NCBI RefSeq assembly: GCF_009811755.1
Contig: NZ_BLIV01000003.1
Location: forward strand, 372,001-436,000
Length of the DNA stretch: 64,000 nt
Source of the DNA: Roseobacter cerasinus
Lineage (GTDB): Bacteria; Pseudomonadota; Alphaproteobacteria; Rhodobacterales; Rhodobacteraceae
Reading direction: 5' to 3'
Shown here: piece after piece, positions 42,969 through 56,062 of the stretch
Layout of the letters: each line of letters begins with the position of its first letter
Position numbering within the stretch: the first letter of the stretch is position 1
The notes under the pieces: generated by a model
What the model saw: only the letters and a program-made list of their open reading frames with translations
Told to the model about the DNA's origin: nothing
Databases searched by the model: none
Program-made: the position numbers and the translations under genes

Positions 42969-44137
42969 TGCGGGTCTTTATCATTGCGGGTGAACCGTCT
43001 GGCGACAAGCTGGGCGGGGCATTGATGGCTGGGCTGAAGGCCCTGTGCCCGGAGGTGCAGTTTGACGGCATCGGCGGGGCGGACATGCAGGCGCAGGGGC
43101 TGGTGAGCCGCTTTCCCATGGACGAGCTGAGCGTGATGGGCATCGCGGAGATCCTGCCCAAGTATCGCGCGCTGATGGCGCGGATCAACGAGACGGCGCA
43201 GGCCGTGATCGACACGGCGCCGGATGTGATGATCACCATCGACAGCCCGGATTTTTCCTTGCGCGTGGCCAGGCGGGTGAAGGCGGCAAGCGATGTCCGG
43301 ACGGTGCACTATGTGGCGCCGACTGTCTGGGTCTGGCGTCCCAAGCGGGCGCAGAAGATGGCAAAGGTCATCGACCATGTGCTGGCGCTGTTCCCGTTTG
43401 AGCCGCCGCTGATGACGCTCGACGGCATGGTCTGTGATTTTGTGGGGCACCCTGTGGTGGCTGAGCGTCAGGCAACAGGCGCCGAAGCACAGGCGTTTCG
43501 GGAGGCGCATGGCATCGCGGATGCGCCGCTGTTGCTGGTGCTGCCCGGCTCTCGGCGCGGTGAGGTTGAGCGGCTGGGGGGTATTTTTGGCCATGCCATA
43601 GCACCCGTTCTGGCGGCCCATCCAGATCTGAAGATCGTGGTGCCTGCCGCCGCACCTGTGGCGGATCTGGTTCTTGAGAAGGTCGCAGACTGGCCCGGTG
43701 CTCCACTGGTTCTGGACCCGCGCGAGATGGATCTGGAGGAGGCAAGCCAGATCAAACTGGCGGCCTTCGGCGCTGCGGACATCGCACTCGCAGCTTCCGG
43801 CACGGTGTCGTTGGAACTGGCGGCCGCGCGCACGCCCATGGTTATTGCCTATAAGATGAACTGGCTTTCGTTCAATATTATCAAATTGATGGCGCTGGTG
43901 GATACGGTGACGCTGGTGAACCTCGTGTCGGACACCCGCGTGGTGCCCGATTTTCTGGGGCCAGACTGCACGCCTGAGAAGATTGGCGCGGGATTGCTGG
44001 AGGTCATGGCTGCACCGGAGGCGCAGCGGGATGCTATGCAGGTGACCATGCAGCGCCTTGGGGCAGGCGGGGACGACCCCGGCCTGCGTGCCGCCCGCGC
44101 GGTGCTGTCGCGCCTCTCTGATAAAAGTACAGGCTGA
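42968..44137 (+). CDS. lpxB: Lipid-A-disaccharide synthase
   Basis: 389 residues. MRVFIIAGEPSGDKLGGALM at the start, FDGIGGADMQAQGL, YVAPTVWVWRPKRAQK and LPGSRRGEVERL are standard LpxB (GT19) segments, and AASGTVSLELA closes the UDP site. It joins lipid X to UDP-diacylglucosamine. It is the last gene of the run; its end faces mnmA across a hairpin. Confidence 0.96.
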   Translation: MRVFIIAGEPSGDKLGGALMAGLKALCPEVQFDGIGGADMQAQGLVSRFPMDELSVMGIAEILPKYRALMARINETAQAVIDTAPDVMITIDSPDFSLRVARRVKAASDVRTVHYVAPTVWVWRPKRAQKMAKVIDHVLALFPFEPPLMTLDGMVCDFVGHPVVAERQATGAEAQAFREAHGIADAPLLLVLPGSRRGEVERLGGIFGHAIAPVLAAHPDLKIVVPAAAPVADLVLEKVADWPGAPLVLDPREMDLEEASQIKLAAFGAADIALAASGTVSLELAAARTPMVIAYKMNWLSFNIIKLMALVDTVTLVNLVSDTRVVPDFLGPDCTPEKIGAGLLEVMAAPEAQRDAMQVTMQRLGAGGDDPGLRAARAVLSRLSDKSTG

Positions 44138-44178
44138 CGCCTGACATGATGCGTTTGACCCCTGCCGGGGCCAAACAG

Positions 44179-44196
44179 GCGCCACGGGCGTGGCGC
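44179..44196. terminator. Hairpin between convergent lpxB and mnmA
   Basis: Perfect inverted repeat GCGCCACG / CGTGGCGC with a 2-base centre (realistic loop of six), 42 bases after lpxB. No T run; it may end transcription in both directions weakly. Confidence 0.4.
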
Positions 44197-44206
44197 GGCG
44201 CTTGTC

Positions 44207-45349
44207 TCAGCCTTTGTGGATCCAGCCGCCGCCGTAGATCCGGCTGCTGTCGGGGTCGTAGAAGACGCAGGCCTGACCGGGGGAGACCCCTTCTTCGGGG
44301 GTGATCAGCTCAACAGTGGCTTCGGTCGCGCTGGTCGGGCGCAGGATGGCGTCTGTTGGCGGGCGGGTCGAGCGGACCTTGACCGCAAGCGGCCAGGTGT
44401 CACGGGATGTGAAGGGTGCATCCCCCAGCCAGTTGATTTCGCGCACCGGCACAGTGCGGGTGGCCAGCATGTCTTTTGGCCCGACGATGACCTGTTTCGA
44501 TTCAGGATCGAGTTTGACAACGTAGAGCGGCTCAGCCAGACCGCCGATGCCCAGACCGCGCCGTTGCCCGATGGTGTAGTTGACCACCCCGTCATGTGCG
44601 CCCAGCACGCGGCCATCTGCATGCACGATCTCTCCGGGGGCGGCCGCTTCGGGGCGCAGTTTGCGGATCACGGAGGCATAGTCTCCGTTGGGTACAAAGC
44701 AGATGTCCTGGCTGTCGGGCTTGTCCGCCACGCTCAGATCATATTTGGCTGCAAGTGCGCGGGTCTCGGATTTGGATGTGAGGTGCCCAAGCGGGAAGCG
44801 CAGAAAATCCAATTGCTCTGGCGTGGTCGAGAACAGGAAATAGCTTTGGTCGCGGGCGGTATCCGCGGCGGAGTGTAGCTCCGCTCCCTCCGGGCCCATT
44901 TTGCGCTGGATGTAGTGCCCTGTTGCCATACAGTCGGCATCCAGATCGCGCGCCGTCTCCAGCAGATCCTTGAACTTCACGCGTTCATTGCAGCGGATGC
45001 AGGGCACAGGGGTCGCTCCGCCCAGATAACTGTCGGCAAACTCGTCGATCACCGCATCCTTGAAGATGTTCTCATAGTCGAGGACGTAGTGCGGGAACCC
45101 CATGGTTTCCGCCACGCGGCGGGCGTCGTGGATATCGAGCCCGGCGCAGCAGGCGCCCTTTTTGGCCAGCGCCGCCCCGTGATCGTAGAGCTGCAACGTA
45201 ACGCCAACCACATCGTAGCCTTCATCCGCCAGCATCGCTGCCACAACTGAGCTATCCACGCCGCCGGACATGGCCACAACCACGCGCGTTTCGGACGGCG
45301 GTTTTGCAAATCCAAGCGAATTCAGAGGTATGGCGGTGTCGCGCGGCAT
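44207..45349 (-). CDS. mnmA: tRNA-specific 2-thiouridylase MnmA
   Basis: 380 residues from the ATG at 45349. The PP-loop [10 protein letters not shown] (residues 26-35), catalytic cysteines in [12 protein letters not shown] and [12 protein letters not shown], and [13 protein letters not shown] are all in place. It thiolates U34 of tRNA for Lys, Glu and Gln using sulfur relayed from a cysteine desulfurase. It is convergent with lpxB and divergent from sciP. Confidence 0.95.
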   Translation of the reverse strand: MPRDTAIPLNSLGFAKPPSETRVVVAMSGGVDSSVVAAMLADEGYDVVGVTLQLYDHGAALAKKGACCAGLDIHDARRVAETMGFPHYVLDYENIFKDAVIDEFADSYLGGATPVPCIRCNERVKFKDLLETARDLDADCMATGHYIQRKMGPEGAELHSAADTARDQSYFLFSTTPEQLDFLRFPLGHLTSKSETRALAAKYDLSVADKPDSQDICFVPNGDYASVIRKLRPEAAAPGEIVHADGRVLGAHDGVVNYTIGQRRGLGIGGLAEPLYVVKLDPESKQVIVGPKDMLATRTVPVREINWLGDAPFTSRDTWPLAVKVRSTRPPTDAILRPTSATEATVELITPEEGVSPGQACVFYDPDSSRIYGGGWIHKG

Positions 45350-45472
45350 CAGGTGTCTCCGGGGTCCGTGAAAATATAGGAAAATCCTAATTACTCTCAA
45401 GAGCGCGCTTCATCGGTCTTTAAGGCCCGGAGGTCAAGGTCTGCGTCAAGACAGTTACTGCGGGTATGAGTG

Positions 45473-45751
45473 ATGTATCTTAAGAAAGTAGATGGGCCAC
45501 GATCTGTGACGCTGGCAGATGGGACCGTGATGACGCAGGCAGACCTCCCTCCAGCCAGCACAATGCGCTGGGTTGCCTCGCGCAAGGCCGCTGTGGTGCG
45601 TGGGGTGGCCTATGGGCTGATCACGCAAAGCGACGCGTTGAAGCGGTATCAGATCAGCGAAGATGAGTTTCATGAGTGGGTCAAGGCTGTCTCGGAGCAT
45701 GGCGAGGATGCTCTGAAAGCCACAGCACTACAAAGATATAGACAACCTTAA
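45473..45751 (+). CDS. sciP: CtrA inhibitor SciP (DUF1153)
   Basis: 92 residues, ATG at 45473 (an in-frame GTG sits one codon earlier). It is a small helix-turn-helix protein of the DUF1153 type: MYLKKVDGPRSVTLADGTV, LPPASTMRWVASRKAAVVRG and EDEFHEWVKAVSEHG. In Caulobacter SciP binds CtrA and stops it recruiting RNA polymerase late in the cell cycle. It lies 96 bases upstream of ctrA on the same strand, so the activator and its inhibitor form a neighbouring pair. Confidence 0.92.
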   Translation: MYLKKVDGPRSVTLADGTVMTQADLPPASTMRWVASRKAAVVRGVAYGLITQSDALKRYQISEDEFHEWVKAVSEHGEDALKATALQRYRQP

Positions 45752-45789
45752 GTTGTTCAAGTAGGTTTCTTGCAGACGGTAACGTGTGA

Positions 45790-45813
45790 TTAACCTTTTT
45801 TGTTCACGGTTAA
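45790..45813. promoter_or_regulatory. Inverted repeat in the ctrA promoter region
   Basis: TTAACC-N12-GGTTAA, 35-58 bases upstream of the ctrA start. It holds two TTAA cores but not at the 7-base spacing of a classical CtrA box, so it may bind CtrA weakly, another regulator, or nothing. Confidence 0.35.
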
Positions 45814-45847
45814 TCCTGACAAACGGACATCCGATGCGGAGAAAATC

Positions 45848-46567
45848 ATGCGCGTACTGCTAGTGGAAGATGACCCCACAACCTCTAAGAGCATCGAGTT
45901 GATGCTGACCCACGCAAATCTGAACGTCTATGCGACCGATTTGGGAGAGGAAGGGATCGATCTGGCAAAGCTTTACGACTACGATCTGATCCTCCTGGAC
46001 CTCGATTTGCCGGATATGAATGGCCATGAGGTCTTGCGCCAACTGCGCCTGTCGCGGATTGAGACGCCGATTTTGATCCTGTCTGGGGCGGATGACACGG
46101 AGAACAAGATCAAGGGATTTGGATTTGGTGCAGATGACTATCTGACCAAGCCGTTCCATCGCGAAGAGCTGGTGGCCCGAATCCATGCGATCATTCGCCG
46201 CTCGAAAGGGCATTCGCAATCGGTGATCAACACCGGGCTGATCTCGGTTAACCTCGACGCGAAGACTGTGAGCGCCGACAACAAACCAGTGCATCTGACC
46301 GGTAAGGAATATCAGATGCTGGAGCTGTTGTCGCTGCGCAAGGGCACAACCCTGACCAAGGAGATGTTCCTCAACCACCTCTACGGCGGCATGGATGAGC
46401 CTGAGCTCAAGATCATTGACGTCTTCATTTGCAAGCTGCGCAAGAAGCTGAGCACGGCGACCGATGGAGAAAACTACATCGAAACGGTTTGGGGGCGTGG
46501 TTACGTGCTGCGAGACCCGGAGCCCTCCCAGGCCGATGACAGCCAAAGGCTTGCCATAGGCGCCTGA
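45848..46567 (+). CDS. ctrA: Cell cycle response regulator CtrA
   Basis: 239 residues from the ATG at 45848; an upstream in-frame start covers the promoter region. The receiver domain has MRVLLVEDD, the phospho-acceptor D51 (LLDLDLP) and K-P in LTKPFHRE. The OmpR-type DNA-binding domain has [31 protein letters not shown] and [12 protein letters not shown]. CtrA controls the cell cycle, motility and gene transfer agents in Rhodobacteraceae, where it is often non-essential. Confidence 0.97.
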   Translation: MRVLLVEDDPTTSKSIELMLTHANLNVYATDLGEEGIDLAKLYDYDLILLDLDLPDMNGHEVLRQLRLSRIETPILILSGADDTENKIKGFGFGADDYLTKPFHREELVARIHAIIRRSKGHSQSVINTGLISVNLDAKTVSADNKPVHLTGKEYQMLELLSLRKGTTLTKEMFLNHLYGGMDEPELKIIDVFICKLRKKLSTATDGENYIETVWGRGYVLRDPEPSQADDSQRLAIGA

Positions 46568-46577
46568 CTATGAGCAG

Positions 46578-46612
46578 TGGCGGTGGCGGTCCCCTTGGAC
46601 CACCGCCGTTGC
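46578..46612 (+). terminator. Imperfect stem-loop after ctrA
   Basis: GGCGGTGG-CGG-TCC pairs with GGACCACCGCC across a CCTT loop, with a three-base bulge. No T run follows, so termination is possible but unproven. Confidence 0.35.
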
Positions 46613-46674
46613 CAGACACTCGCTTCCGACGAAATCAACTGGACCTGACCTTGGCCTGCGCATATCTAGTTTGA

Positions 46675-50906
<4,232 letters not shown>

Positions 50907-50946
50907 GGCCCTTTCGAGCGGCGCTCAAACATATTTGTTCGCATAT

Positions 50947-50961
50947 GTTCTTAATAAGTTC
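50947..50961. promoter_or_regulatory. LexA (SOS) box
   Basis: GTTC-TTAATAA-GTTC, an exact GTTC-N7-GTTC direct repeat as bound by alphaproteobacterial LexA. A third GTTC stands six bases upstream (50937-50940). It is 53 bases before the start of the 42-residue membrane protein. Confidence 0.65.
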
Positions 50962-51014
50962 TTTACATCACCTTGCAGATATGAGAACAAAGAGGCAACA
51001 AGAGGGAGTTGCCC

Positions 51015-51143
51015 ATGTCCTTGCTTTTCGAAATCGCCTCCGTCGCGTCCAGGTCACACAGGACGCTGCTGCAGGATGCCGCTGGTTTGATGGCTCTCGT
51101 TGTGATGCTTTTGGTGGGGCTGCATATCCCGTCCCTGATCTGA
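51015..51143 (+). CDS. 42-residue membrane protein, probable SOS-induced gene
   Basis: ATG at 51015 with AGAGGGAG before it; stop at 51143. The protein begins MSLLFEIASVASRSHRTLLQ and ends in a single transmembrane helix (GLMALVVMLLVGLHIPSL) close to the C-terminus. A LexA box lies upstream and a strong terminator downstream, so it is a stand-alone unit. In Caulobacter the LexA-controlled small membrane protein SidA (29 residues) blocks division after DNA damage. This gene resembles it in size, topology and control, but I see no sequence proof of homology. Confidence 0.7.
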   Translation: MSLLFEIASVASRSHRTLLQDAAGLMALVVMLLVGLHIPSLI

Positions 51144-51286
51144 TTTCTGCCTGCGATCTCGCGCCGCGCACAGGCCAGTTGCTTCCCCGAACTGGCACAT
51201 GAGACGAACGCTGCCTGTTCCGATCTCATCAGGGTTTGCCCCCCTGTCCTTGTGCTTCGGATCCCCCGTGAGAGACGCATTGCCTG

Positions 51287-51324
51287 GCGCCGCCGTCCTG
51301 CTCGGGACGTGCGGCGCTTTTTTT
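51287..51324 (+). terminator. Strong Rho-independent terminator
   Basis: A 12-bp stem GCGCCGCCGTCC / GGACG-T-GCGGCGC (one bulged T) with a 6-base loop and seven T. It ends the transcript of the 42-residue protein, leaving about 145 bases of untranslated RNA between its stop and the stem. Confidence 0.85.
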
Positions 51325-51354
51325 AAAAGAAGTATAGGCGAGGCGCAGACCGGC

Positions 51355-51516
51355 TCAGTGGTGGCCTTGCACGAAAATGGGCGCGGAGAGATCTTTCATC
51401 ATCTTGAACGCGCCGCCACCCATGTCGCGGCGGAAGACCTGCGACAGGAACGGCTCGGTATTGCGCCCGGCTTTGAGCCCCACGCGGTCGTCAAATATCT
51501 GAAACTGGCTTGTCAT
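51355..51516 (-). CDS. 53-residue small hypothetical protein
   Basis: ATG at 51516, stop at 51355. The product starts MTSQFQIFDDRVGLKAGRNT, continues FLSQVFRRDMGGGAFKMM and ends with APIFVQGHH. Codon use strongly prefers C or G at third positions as in real genes here, but the ribosome site is weak. It lies 70 bases downstream of the NifU-like gene start side and points away from it. Function unknown. Confidence 0.55.
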   Translation of the reverse strand: MTSQFQIFDDRVGLKAGRNTEPFLSQVFRRDMGGGAFKMMKDLSAPIFVQGHH

Positions 51517-51586
51517 AGTGCTCAGGGTGTTTCGCCCGCACCAGGAATGACAGCATTTACTTAAAAATCGCCAATTCGGGCAAGGA

Positions 51587-52039
51587 TCAGGCGCAATCGG
51601 CCCGCAGCGCCTGTGCCATCGCCTCGCAGGCAGCTTCAATGCTCAGCAAGATCGAAGCGTGACGATTCTTGTAGTCTTTGGCCGGTTCCAAGACCTCAAA
51701 ACCATCAAAAGGGGCGGGGGGCACGGGGCCATTGTCTTTCAGCATAGCCTGCAAGGCGTCTCTGCCGGCTTCGAGCTCTGGCAGGGTTCGTCCTATGATG
51801 GCGCCGCCTGTCACCGCGGCTGCCGCTTGCCCCAGCGCGCAGGCCTTCACGTCCTGGCCAAAGGCGCTGATGCGACCCTCTTCGACGTTCAAATCCACGG
51901 TCACAGCAGAGCCGCAGAGCGGCGAGCGTTTTTTTACCGACGCCATCGGGTGGTCCAGCCGGGTCAAATGCGGGATATCCGATGCCAGCGCCAGAATGCG
52001 GCCTGAGTAAAGTTTGATCAGATCGTTTTCACCAGACAT
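51587..52039 (-). CDS. NifU/SufU-like iron-sulfur cluster scaffold
   Basis: 150 residues of the NifU N-terminal (IscU-like) fold. Three cysteines are placed as cluster or zinc ligands: [20 protein letters not shown] and [11 protein letters not shown]. The first segment ([19 protein letters not shown]) is also typical. It may receive sulfur from SufS and build or store Fe-S clusters. It is divergent from hisI, and the nearest neighbours offer no further clue. Confidence 0.85.
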   Translation of the reverse strand: MSGENDLIKLYSGRILALASDIPHLTRLDHPMASVKKRSPLCGSAVTVDLNVEEGRISAFGQDVKACALGQAAAAVTGGAIIGRTLPELEAGRDALQAMLKDNGPVPPAPFDGFEVLEPAKDYKNRHASILLSIEAACEAMAQALRADCA

Positions 52040-52117
52040 GACGCACCCGCGCTCTTCCGTTGCTTTCGGCTTTCATACATAAGTCCTCGGGCAACAGATG
52101 CAAAAAGGTTTTTTGGC

Positions 52118-52489
52118 ATGACGCAGGAGCTGGCGGCGTTCGATCCTGACACGCTGACATACAACGACGCGGGGTTGATCCCTGCCATTGCTCAGGATGC
52201 GGTGAATGGGGATGTGCTGATGATGGCCTGGATGAACCGTGCCGCCGTGGCCCGTACCTTGGAGAGTGGGCGTGTGACGTATTGGAGCCGCTCGCGACAG
52301 GCCTTCTGGATCAAGGGTGAGACCAGCGGCCACCATCAGAAACTCATCGAGATGCGGGTGGATTGTGATCGGGATTGCCTGTTGCTGCAGGTGGAGCAGA
52401 TCGGGCTTGCCTGCCACACCGGGCGGCGCAGCTGTTTTTACACAGGTGTGTCGGATGCGGGTGAAGTGGAATTGATGCAGCCTGAGTAA
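52118..52489 (+). CDS. hisI: Phosphoribosyl-AMP cyclohydrolase
   Basis: 123 residues, a stand-alone HisI without the HisE domain. [40 protein letters not shown] and the metal-binding [12 protein letters not shown] and [11 protein letters not shown] are complete. It opens the purine ring of PR-AMP in histidine synthesis. It is separated from other his genes, which are not in the window, and converges with gluQ. Confidence 0.95.
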   Translation: MTQELAAFDPDTLTYNDAGLIPAIAQDAVNGDVLMMAWMNRAAVARTLESGRVTYWSRSRQAFWIKGETSGHHQKLIEMRVDCDRDCLLLQVEQIGLACHTGRRSCFYTGVSDAGEVELMQPE

Positions 52490-52492
52490 GCC

Positions 52493-53350
52493 TTAGCCAA
52501 GGGGCAGGCCGACTATCCGGCGAATGTCATCCGGCTGCGCGCCTTCGGCCCGATAAAGTGATATGGCGCGCGCGTCGTCCCGCTTGGCCAGCCGCTTTCC
52601 GGCATCGTCGCGGATCAACCGGTGATGGTGGTAGATCGGGATCGGCAGCCCCAGCAGATGCGCCAGCAGTACATGGATGCGCGTGGCGTCAAACAGATCA
52701 ACGCCGCGGACCACATGGCTGATTTGCTGTGCGTGGTCATCGACCACCACGCAAAGATGATAAGCCGCCGCCATGCCGCGCCGGGCGACGGCGACATCGC
52801 CAATGGTGGTTAGCAGATCGGTGGCCTCCAAGGCATGAGTCCCGCAGACCTCCGCACCTGTCTCGACAAATGCGGGTAGGGGGCCTGCGACCGCCAGCGC
52901 CTTGGCCATATCGAGCCGGATTGCGTCATCCTCGGTGGCCTTGGACATCGGGCGCCCTCGGCAGGTGCCGGGATAGATGCGGCCATCGGGGCCATGGGTG
53001 GGCACGCCCTCCTGCGGCGCATCAGCGGCGGCGGCGATGTCCGCCCGGCTGCAGGAACAAGGGTAGGTCAGGTCCAGTTGGTCCAGCTGCGCAAGTGCAG
53101 CCCGAAACCGTGCCCCGGACCGGGATTGCTTCATCACCGGCTCCGGCCAGCTGAGCCCAAGCCAACGCAGGTCTTCGACAGCCAGGTCTTCATATTCGGG
53201 TTTTGAACGGATGCGGTCGATGTCATCCATCCGCAGCAGGAATTCACCACCCGCGCGGCGCGCCATGTCAAAGGCGGTCAGGGCCGAAAACGCGTGGCCC
53301 AAATGCAAGGGCCCGGTGGGAGATGGCGCAAACCGGGTTCGGAATGTCAC
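52493..53350 (-). CDS. gluQ: Glutamyl-Q tRNA(Asp) synthetase
   Basis: 285 residues, far shorter than a glutamyl-tRNA synthetase because the anticodon-binding domain is missing. RFAPSPTGPLHLGHAFSA carries the HIGH motif and KRLAKRDDARAI stands for KMSKS. Cysteines in YPCSCSRAD and YPGTCRG form the zinc site. It attaches glutamate to queuosine at position 34 of tRNA-Asp. It overlaps the upstream methyltransferase by four bases. Confidence 0.93.
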   Translation of the reverse strand: MTFRTRFAPSPTGPLHLGHAFSALTAFDMARRAGGEFLLRMDDIDRIRSKPEYEDLAVEDLRWLGLSWPEPVMKQSRSGARFRAALAQLDQLDLTYPCSCSRADIAAAADAPQEGVPTHGPDGRIYPGTCRGRPMSKATEDDAIRLDMAKALAVAGPLPAFVETGAEVCGTHALEATDLLTTIGDVAVARRGMAAAYHLCVVVDDHAQQISHVVRGVDLFDATRIHVLLAHLLGLPIPIYHHHRLIRDDAGKRLAKRDDARAISLYRAEGAQPDDIRRIVGLPLG

Positions 53351-53961
53351 GTCTTCTCAAGGATATATACGTTGGATTTCAAGCCAATGCCCGGCAAATG
53401 GGGCCCACGCTCCCGCACCAGAAGCCGTGCCGCGCCGCAGTCCGTCCATTCGCAGATCCGCCCCTCATTGGCCGGGTCCTGCAACGCGTGATCGTTCAAC
53501 GACATGACCAGGAGGGCGCCGCGCCGCAGCCCGTGCATCAGGTCATCGAAGACAGAGATCGGAGCCGCCCCCGCGCCAATCACACCGATGGCGGCCACTG
53601 CGGCATAGTCATCAATCTCCACGGGCAGCGCGCCCTCCACGGTGCACAGCTCCAACTGGCGATAAAGCCGCTTGGCACGCGCCTGCTGCAACATCTCGGG
53701 CGAAAGATCGACGCCGTCGACGGTCTCAAACCCGGCAAGCTTCAGCGCCAAACCGGAGAGGCCGGTGCCGCAGCCGAAATCCAGAACAGGGCGGGTGAGA
53801 TCCGACACGGATCTGGCCAGAGCCTCGGCACAGCGGTTCGGCGTCACATAGCCGTTTTCGCGCACCTCGGCGTCGTAGCTGGCCGACCATGCATCATAGA
53901 GGGTGCGCGTATCTTCCGGGGCGCGCGCGGCGTAGACCTTGTCGAGATATCCTTGCGTCAT
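53347..53961 (-). CDS. Class I SAM-dependent methyltransferase
   Basis: 204 residues. The SAM-binding motif VLDFGCGTGLSGLALKLAG (motif I) and VDGVDLSPEMLQQAR (motif II) are clear, and the N-terminus YDAWSASYDAEVRENGY is like Williams-Beuren-type or UbiE-like methyltransferases. The substrate is unknown. It overlaps gluQ in ATGA, so it is cotranslated with a tRNA-modifying enzyme and follows trmFO by 22 bases; a tRNA or small-molecule target is conceivable. Confidence 0.85.
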   Translation of the reverse strand: MTQGYLDKVYAARAPEDTRTLYDAWSASYDAEVRENGYVTPNRCAEALARSVSDLTRPVLDFGCGTGLSGLALKLAGFETVDGVDLSPEMLQQARAKRLYRQLELCTVEGALPVEIDDYAAVAAIGVIGAGAAPISVFDDLMHGLRRGALLVMSLNDHALQDPANEGRICEWTDCGAARLLVRERGPHLPGIGLKSNVYILEKT

Positions 53962-53983
53962 GGTGCAAGGATAGCCTTTCGGA

Positions 53984-55357
53984 CTAGGCCGCGTCTAGGG
54001 CTGCCGCGCCAAGCCACTCTTTCCACGCGATTTTCGCGCGATCCGTGTAGGCCTTGTAGCGATCCTTGCGCCCGCGCCGCCCGCCTTTCAGGCCCTGGAC
54101 TGGCGGGAACAACCCGAAGTTCACATTCATCGGCTGGAAGGTCTTGGCCTCCGCACCGCCGGTGATATGGGTGATCAGCGCGCCGGTCGCGGTGCAGTCG
54201 GGCGGCACATCCACCGGCTGGCCCAGGATATCGCCAGCGGCGAGCCGCCCCGCAAGCAACCCCATGGCCGCCGATTCCACATAGCCTTCAACGCCGGTGA
54301 TCTGCCCGGCAAAGCGGACGTTTGGGCGCGAGCGCAGGCGCATCTGCGCATCGAGAAGTGTGGGGGAGTTCAGAAACGTGTTGCGGTGAATGCCGCCCAA
54401 ACGGGCAAAGCTCGCACTCTCCAGCCCCGGAATGCGTTTAAAAACATCTGTTTGTGCGCCGTATTTCATCTTGGTCTGGAAACCCACGATATTGTAGAGC
54501 GTGCCCAGCTTGTTGTCTCGGCGCAGTTGCACGACGGCATAGGGTTTCACATCCGGCTGATGCGGGTTGGTCAAGCCGACGGGCTTCATCGGACCAAACC
54601 GCAGCGTCTCGCGCCCGCGTTCAGCCATCACCTCAATGGGCAGGCAGCCGTCGAAGTAGGGGGTGGGGTCGGGGGAAGATGTCGCTTCGCCCTCGTGAAA
54701 CTCGGTCTTGTCAGCACTCAACAGCGCGTCGATGAAGGCCTCATACTGGTCCCGGTCCATCGGACAGTTCAGATAGGCGGTGCGCTCTTCCTCGGTCTCG
54801 CCCTTGTCATAGCGCGACTGCATCCAGGCCGTCGACATGTCGATACTGTCGAAATAGACGATGGGGGCAATGGCGTCGAAGAAGGCCAGCGCCTCCGCTC
54901 CGGTTTCTGCGGCAATCGCCTGACCCAAGGCGGAGGAGGTGAGCGGCCCGGTGGCGATGATCCAGTGGCCGTCCTCGGGCAGCTCTGTGATCTCGCCATA
55001 TTCCACCCGCACATTCGGATGCGCCATCAAAGCGTCTGTAACCGATTGCGCAAAAGGGTCGCGGTCCACCGCAAGCGCACCGCCAGCAGGCAATTTGTGC
55101 TGATCGGCAGTTCGCATGATCAGGCCGCCCGCCTGGCGCATTTCCCAGTGCAACAGGCCCACGGCGTTCTGCTCGTCGTCATCCGAGCGGAAGGAGTTGG
55201 AGCAGACCATCTCCCCCAGAAGGCCCGTCTGATGTGCGAAGGTGCCGACGTCGGGCCGCATTTCGTGCAGCACAACCGTCACACCCATCTGCGCCGCCTG
55301 CCAGGCCGCTTCCGATCCGGCCATGCCGCCGCCCACGATATGCAACTCTTGTGTCAT
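53984..55357 (-). CDS. trmFO: Methylenetetrahydrofolate--tRNA-(uracil-5-)-methyltransferase TrmFO
   Basis: 457 residues from the ATG at 55357 (alternative MCRM at 55366). The FAD motif [25 protein letters not shown] with the catalytic cysteine region, [20 protein letters not shown] and [18 protein letters not shown] are hallmark. It makes m5U54 in tRNA with methylene-THF as donor, replacing the SAM-dependent TrmA. It is the first of three genes with the methyltransferase and gluQ. Confidence 0.96.
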   Translation of the reverse strand: MTQELHIVGGGMAGSEAAWQAAQMGVTVVLHEMRPDVGTFAHQTGLLGEMVCSNSFRSDDDEQNAVGLLHWEMRQAGGLIMRTADQHKLPAGGALAVDRDPFAQSVTDALMAHPNVRVEYGEITELPEDGHWIIATGPLTSSALGQAIAAETGAEALAFFDAIAPIVYFDSIDMSTAWMQSRYDKGETEEERTAYLNCPMDRDQYEAFIDALLSADKTEFHEGEATSSPDPTPYFDGCLPIEVMAERGRETLRFGPMKPVGLTNPHQPDVKPYAVVQLRRDNKLGTLYNIVGFQTKMKYGAQTDVFKRIPGLESASFARLGGIHRNTFLNSPTLLDAQMRLRSRPNVRFAGQITGVEGYVESAAMGLLAGRLAAGDILGQPVDVPPDCTATGALITHITGGAEAKTFQPMNVNFGLFPPVQGLKGGRRGRKDRYKAYTDRAKIAWKEWLGAAALDAA

Positions 55358-55518
55358 GCGGCACATCTAGTTCAGCCGCCCAGCCTGCGCAACAGCCCCG
55401 GCGGCCCCGTGTCGCCGCAGCCACCACAGGCCTGTGACGCTGCGTCAGGCGCGGGGCGGCGCTTGCTCTCTCAAGGGAATTCGAACAGGGTTCCGCGAGC
55501 ACCACATCCGGAGGGATC

Positions 55519-55938
55519 ATGCCGCTGAAAATGGATGCCGCCGCGCTGAATGCCTTCCTTGATCAGGCTTTTGAGCAGGTGGCGGATGATTTTGTCGTGG
55601 AAGACGTGGCGACGGATCGGCTCACCGTGAGGCTTGAGGTCAGCGACAAGCATCTGCGCCCCGGCGGCACGGTGTCAGGCCCCACGATGTTTGCGCTGGC
55701 GGATGTGGGGGCCTATCTCATGACCCTCGCTCGCATCGGGCCGCAGGCTTTGGCTGTCACGACCAACTGCGCCATCGACTTCATGCACAAACCTGCCGCC
55801 CGCACGGATCTGCTGGGGGAGGTGCGCCTGCTCAAGCTTGGCAAGCAGCTCTCTGTCTGCGATGTCCTGATATACTCGAAGGGGCAGGAGCCGCCTGTCG
55901 CTCGCGCCAGCCTGACCTATGCCATTCCTCCACAATAA
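55519..55938 (+). CDS. PaaI-family hotdog thioesterase
   Basis: 139 residues. The HGG-type active-site region reads HLRPGGTVSGPTMFALADV, and FMHKPAARTDLLGEVRLLKL continues the hotdog fold. Members hydrolyse aryl- or acyl-CoA esters. No phenylacetate or related genes are near, so the substrate is open. It is divergent from trmFO. Confidence 0.85.
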   Translation: MPLKMDAAALNAFLDQAFEQVADDFVVEDVATDRLTVRLEVSDKHLRPGGTVSGPTMFALADVGAYLMTLARIGPQALAVTTNCAIDFMHKPAARTDLLGEVRLLKLGKQLSVCDVLIYSKGQEPPVARASLTYAIPPQ

Positions 55939-56062
55939 GCCGACAATTGCGCTGTCATGACGTCACATCACATTAACGACAATTTTTAGTTTTTGCGTTG
56001 CGCTCTTTGCGGACGCGGCATACCGAGATAAAGTAGATCGAGATTTTTAAGAGGTAAATCGC

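Noticed and set aside
42260-44185. 641-codon open frame on the minus strand
   Set aside because: Antisense to lpxI and lpxB, with shadow-like composition and no motif.
51199-51564. 121-codon plus-strand open frame after the LexA-boxed gene
   Set aside because: It runs through a strong terminator and is antisense to the 53-residue gene; composition is shadow-like.
54167-55528. 453-codon open frame on the plus strand
   Set aside because: Antisense to trmFO, no recognisable domain.
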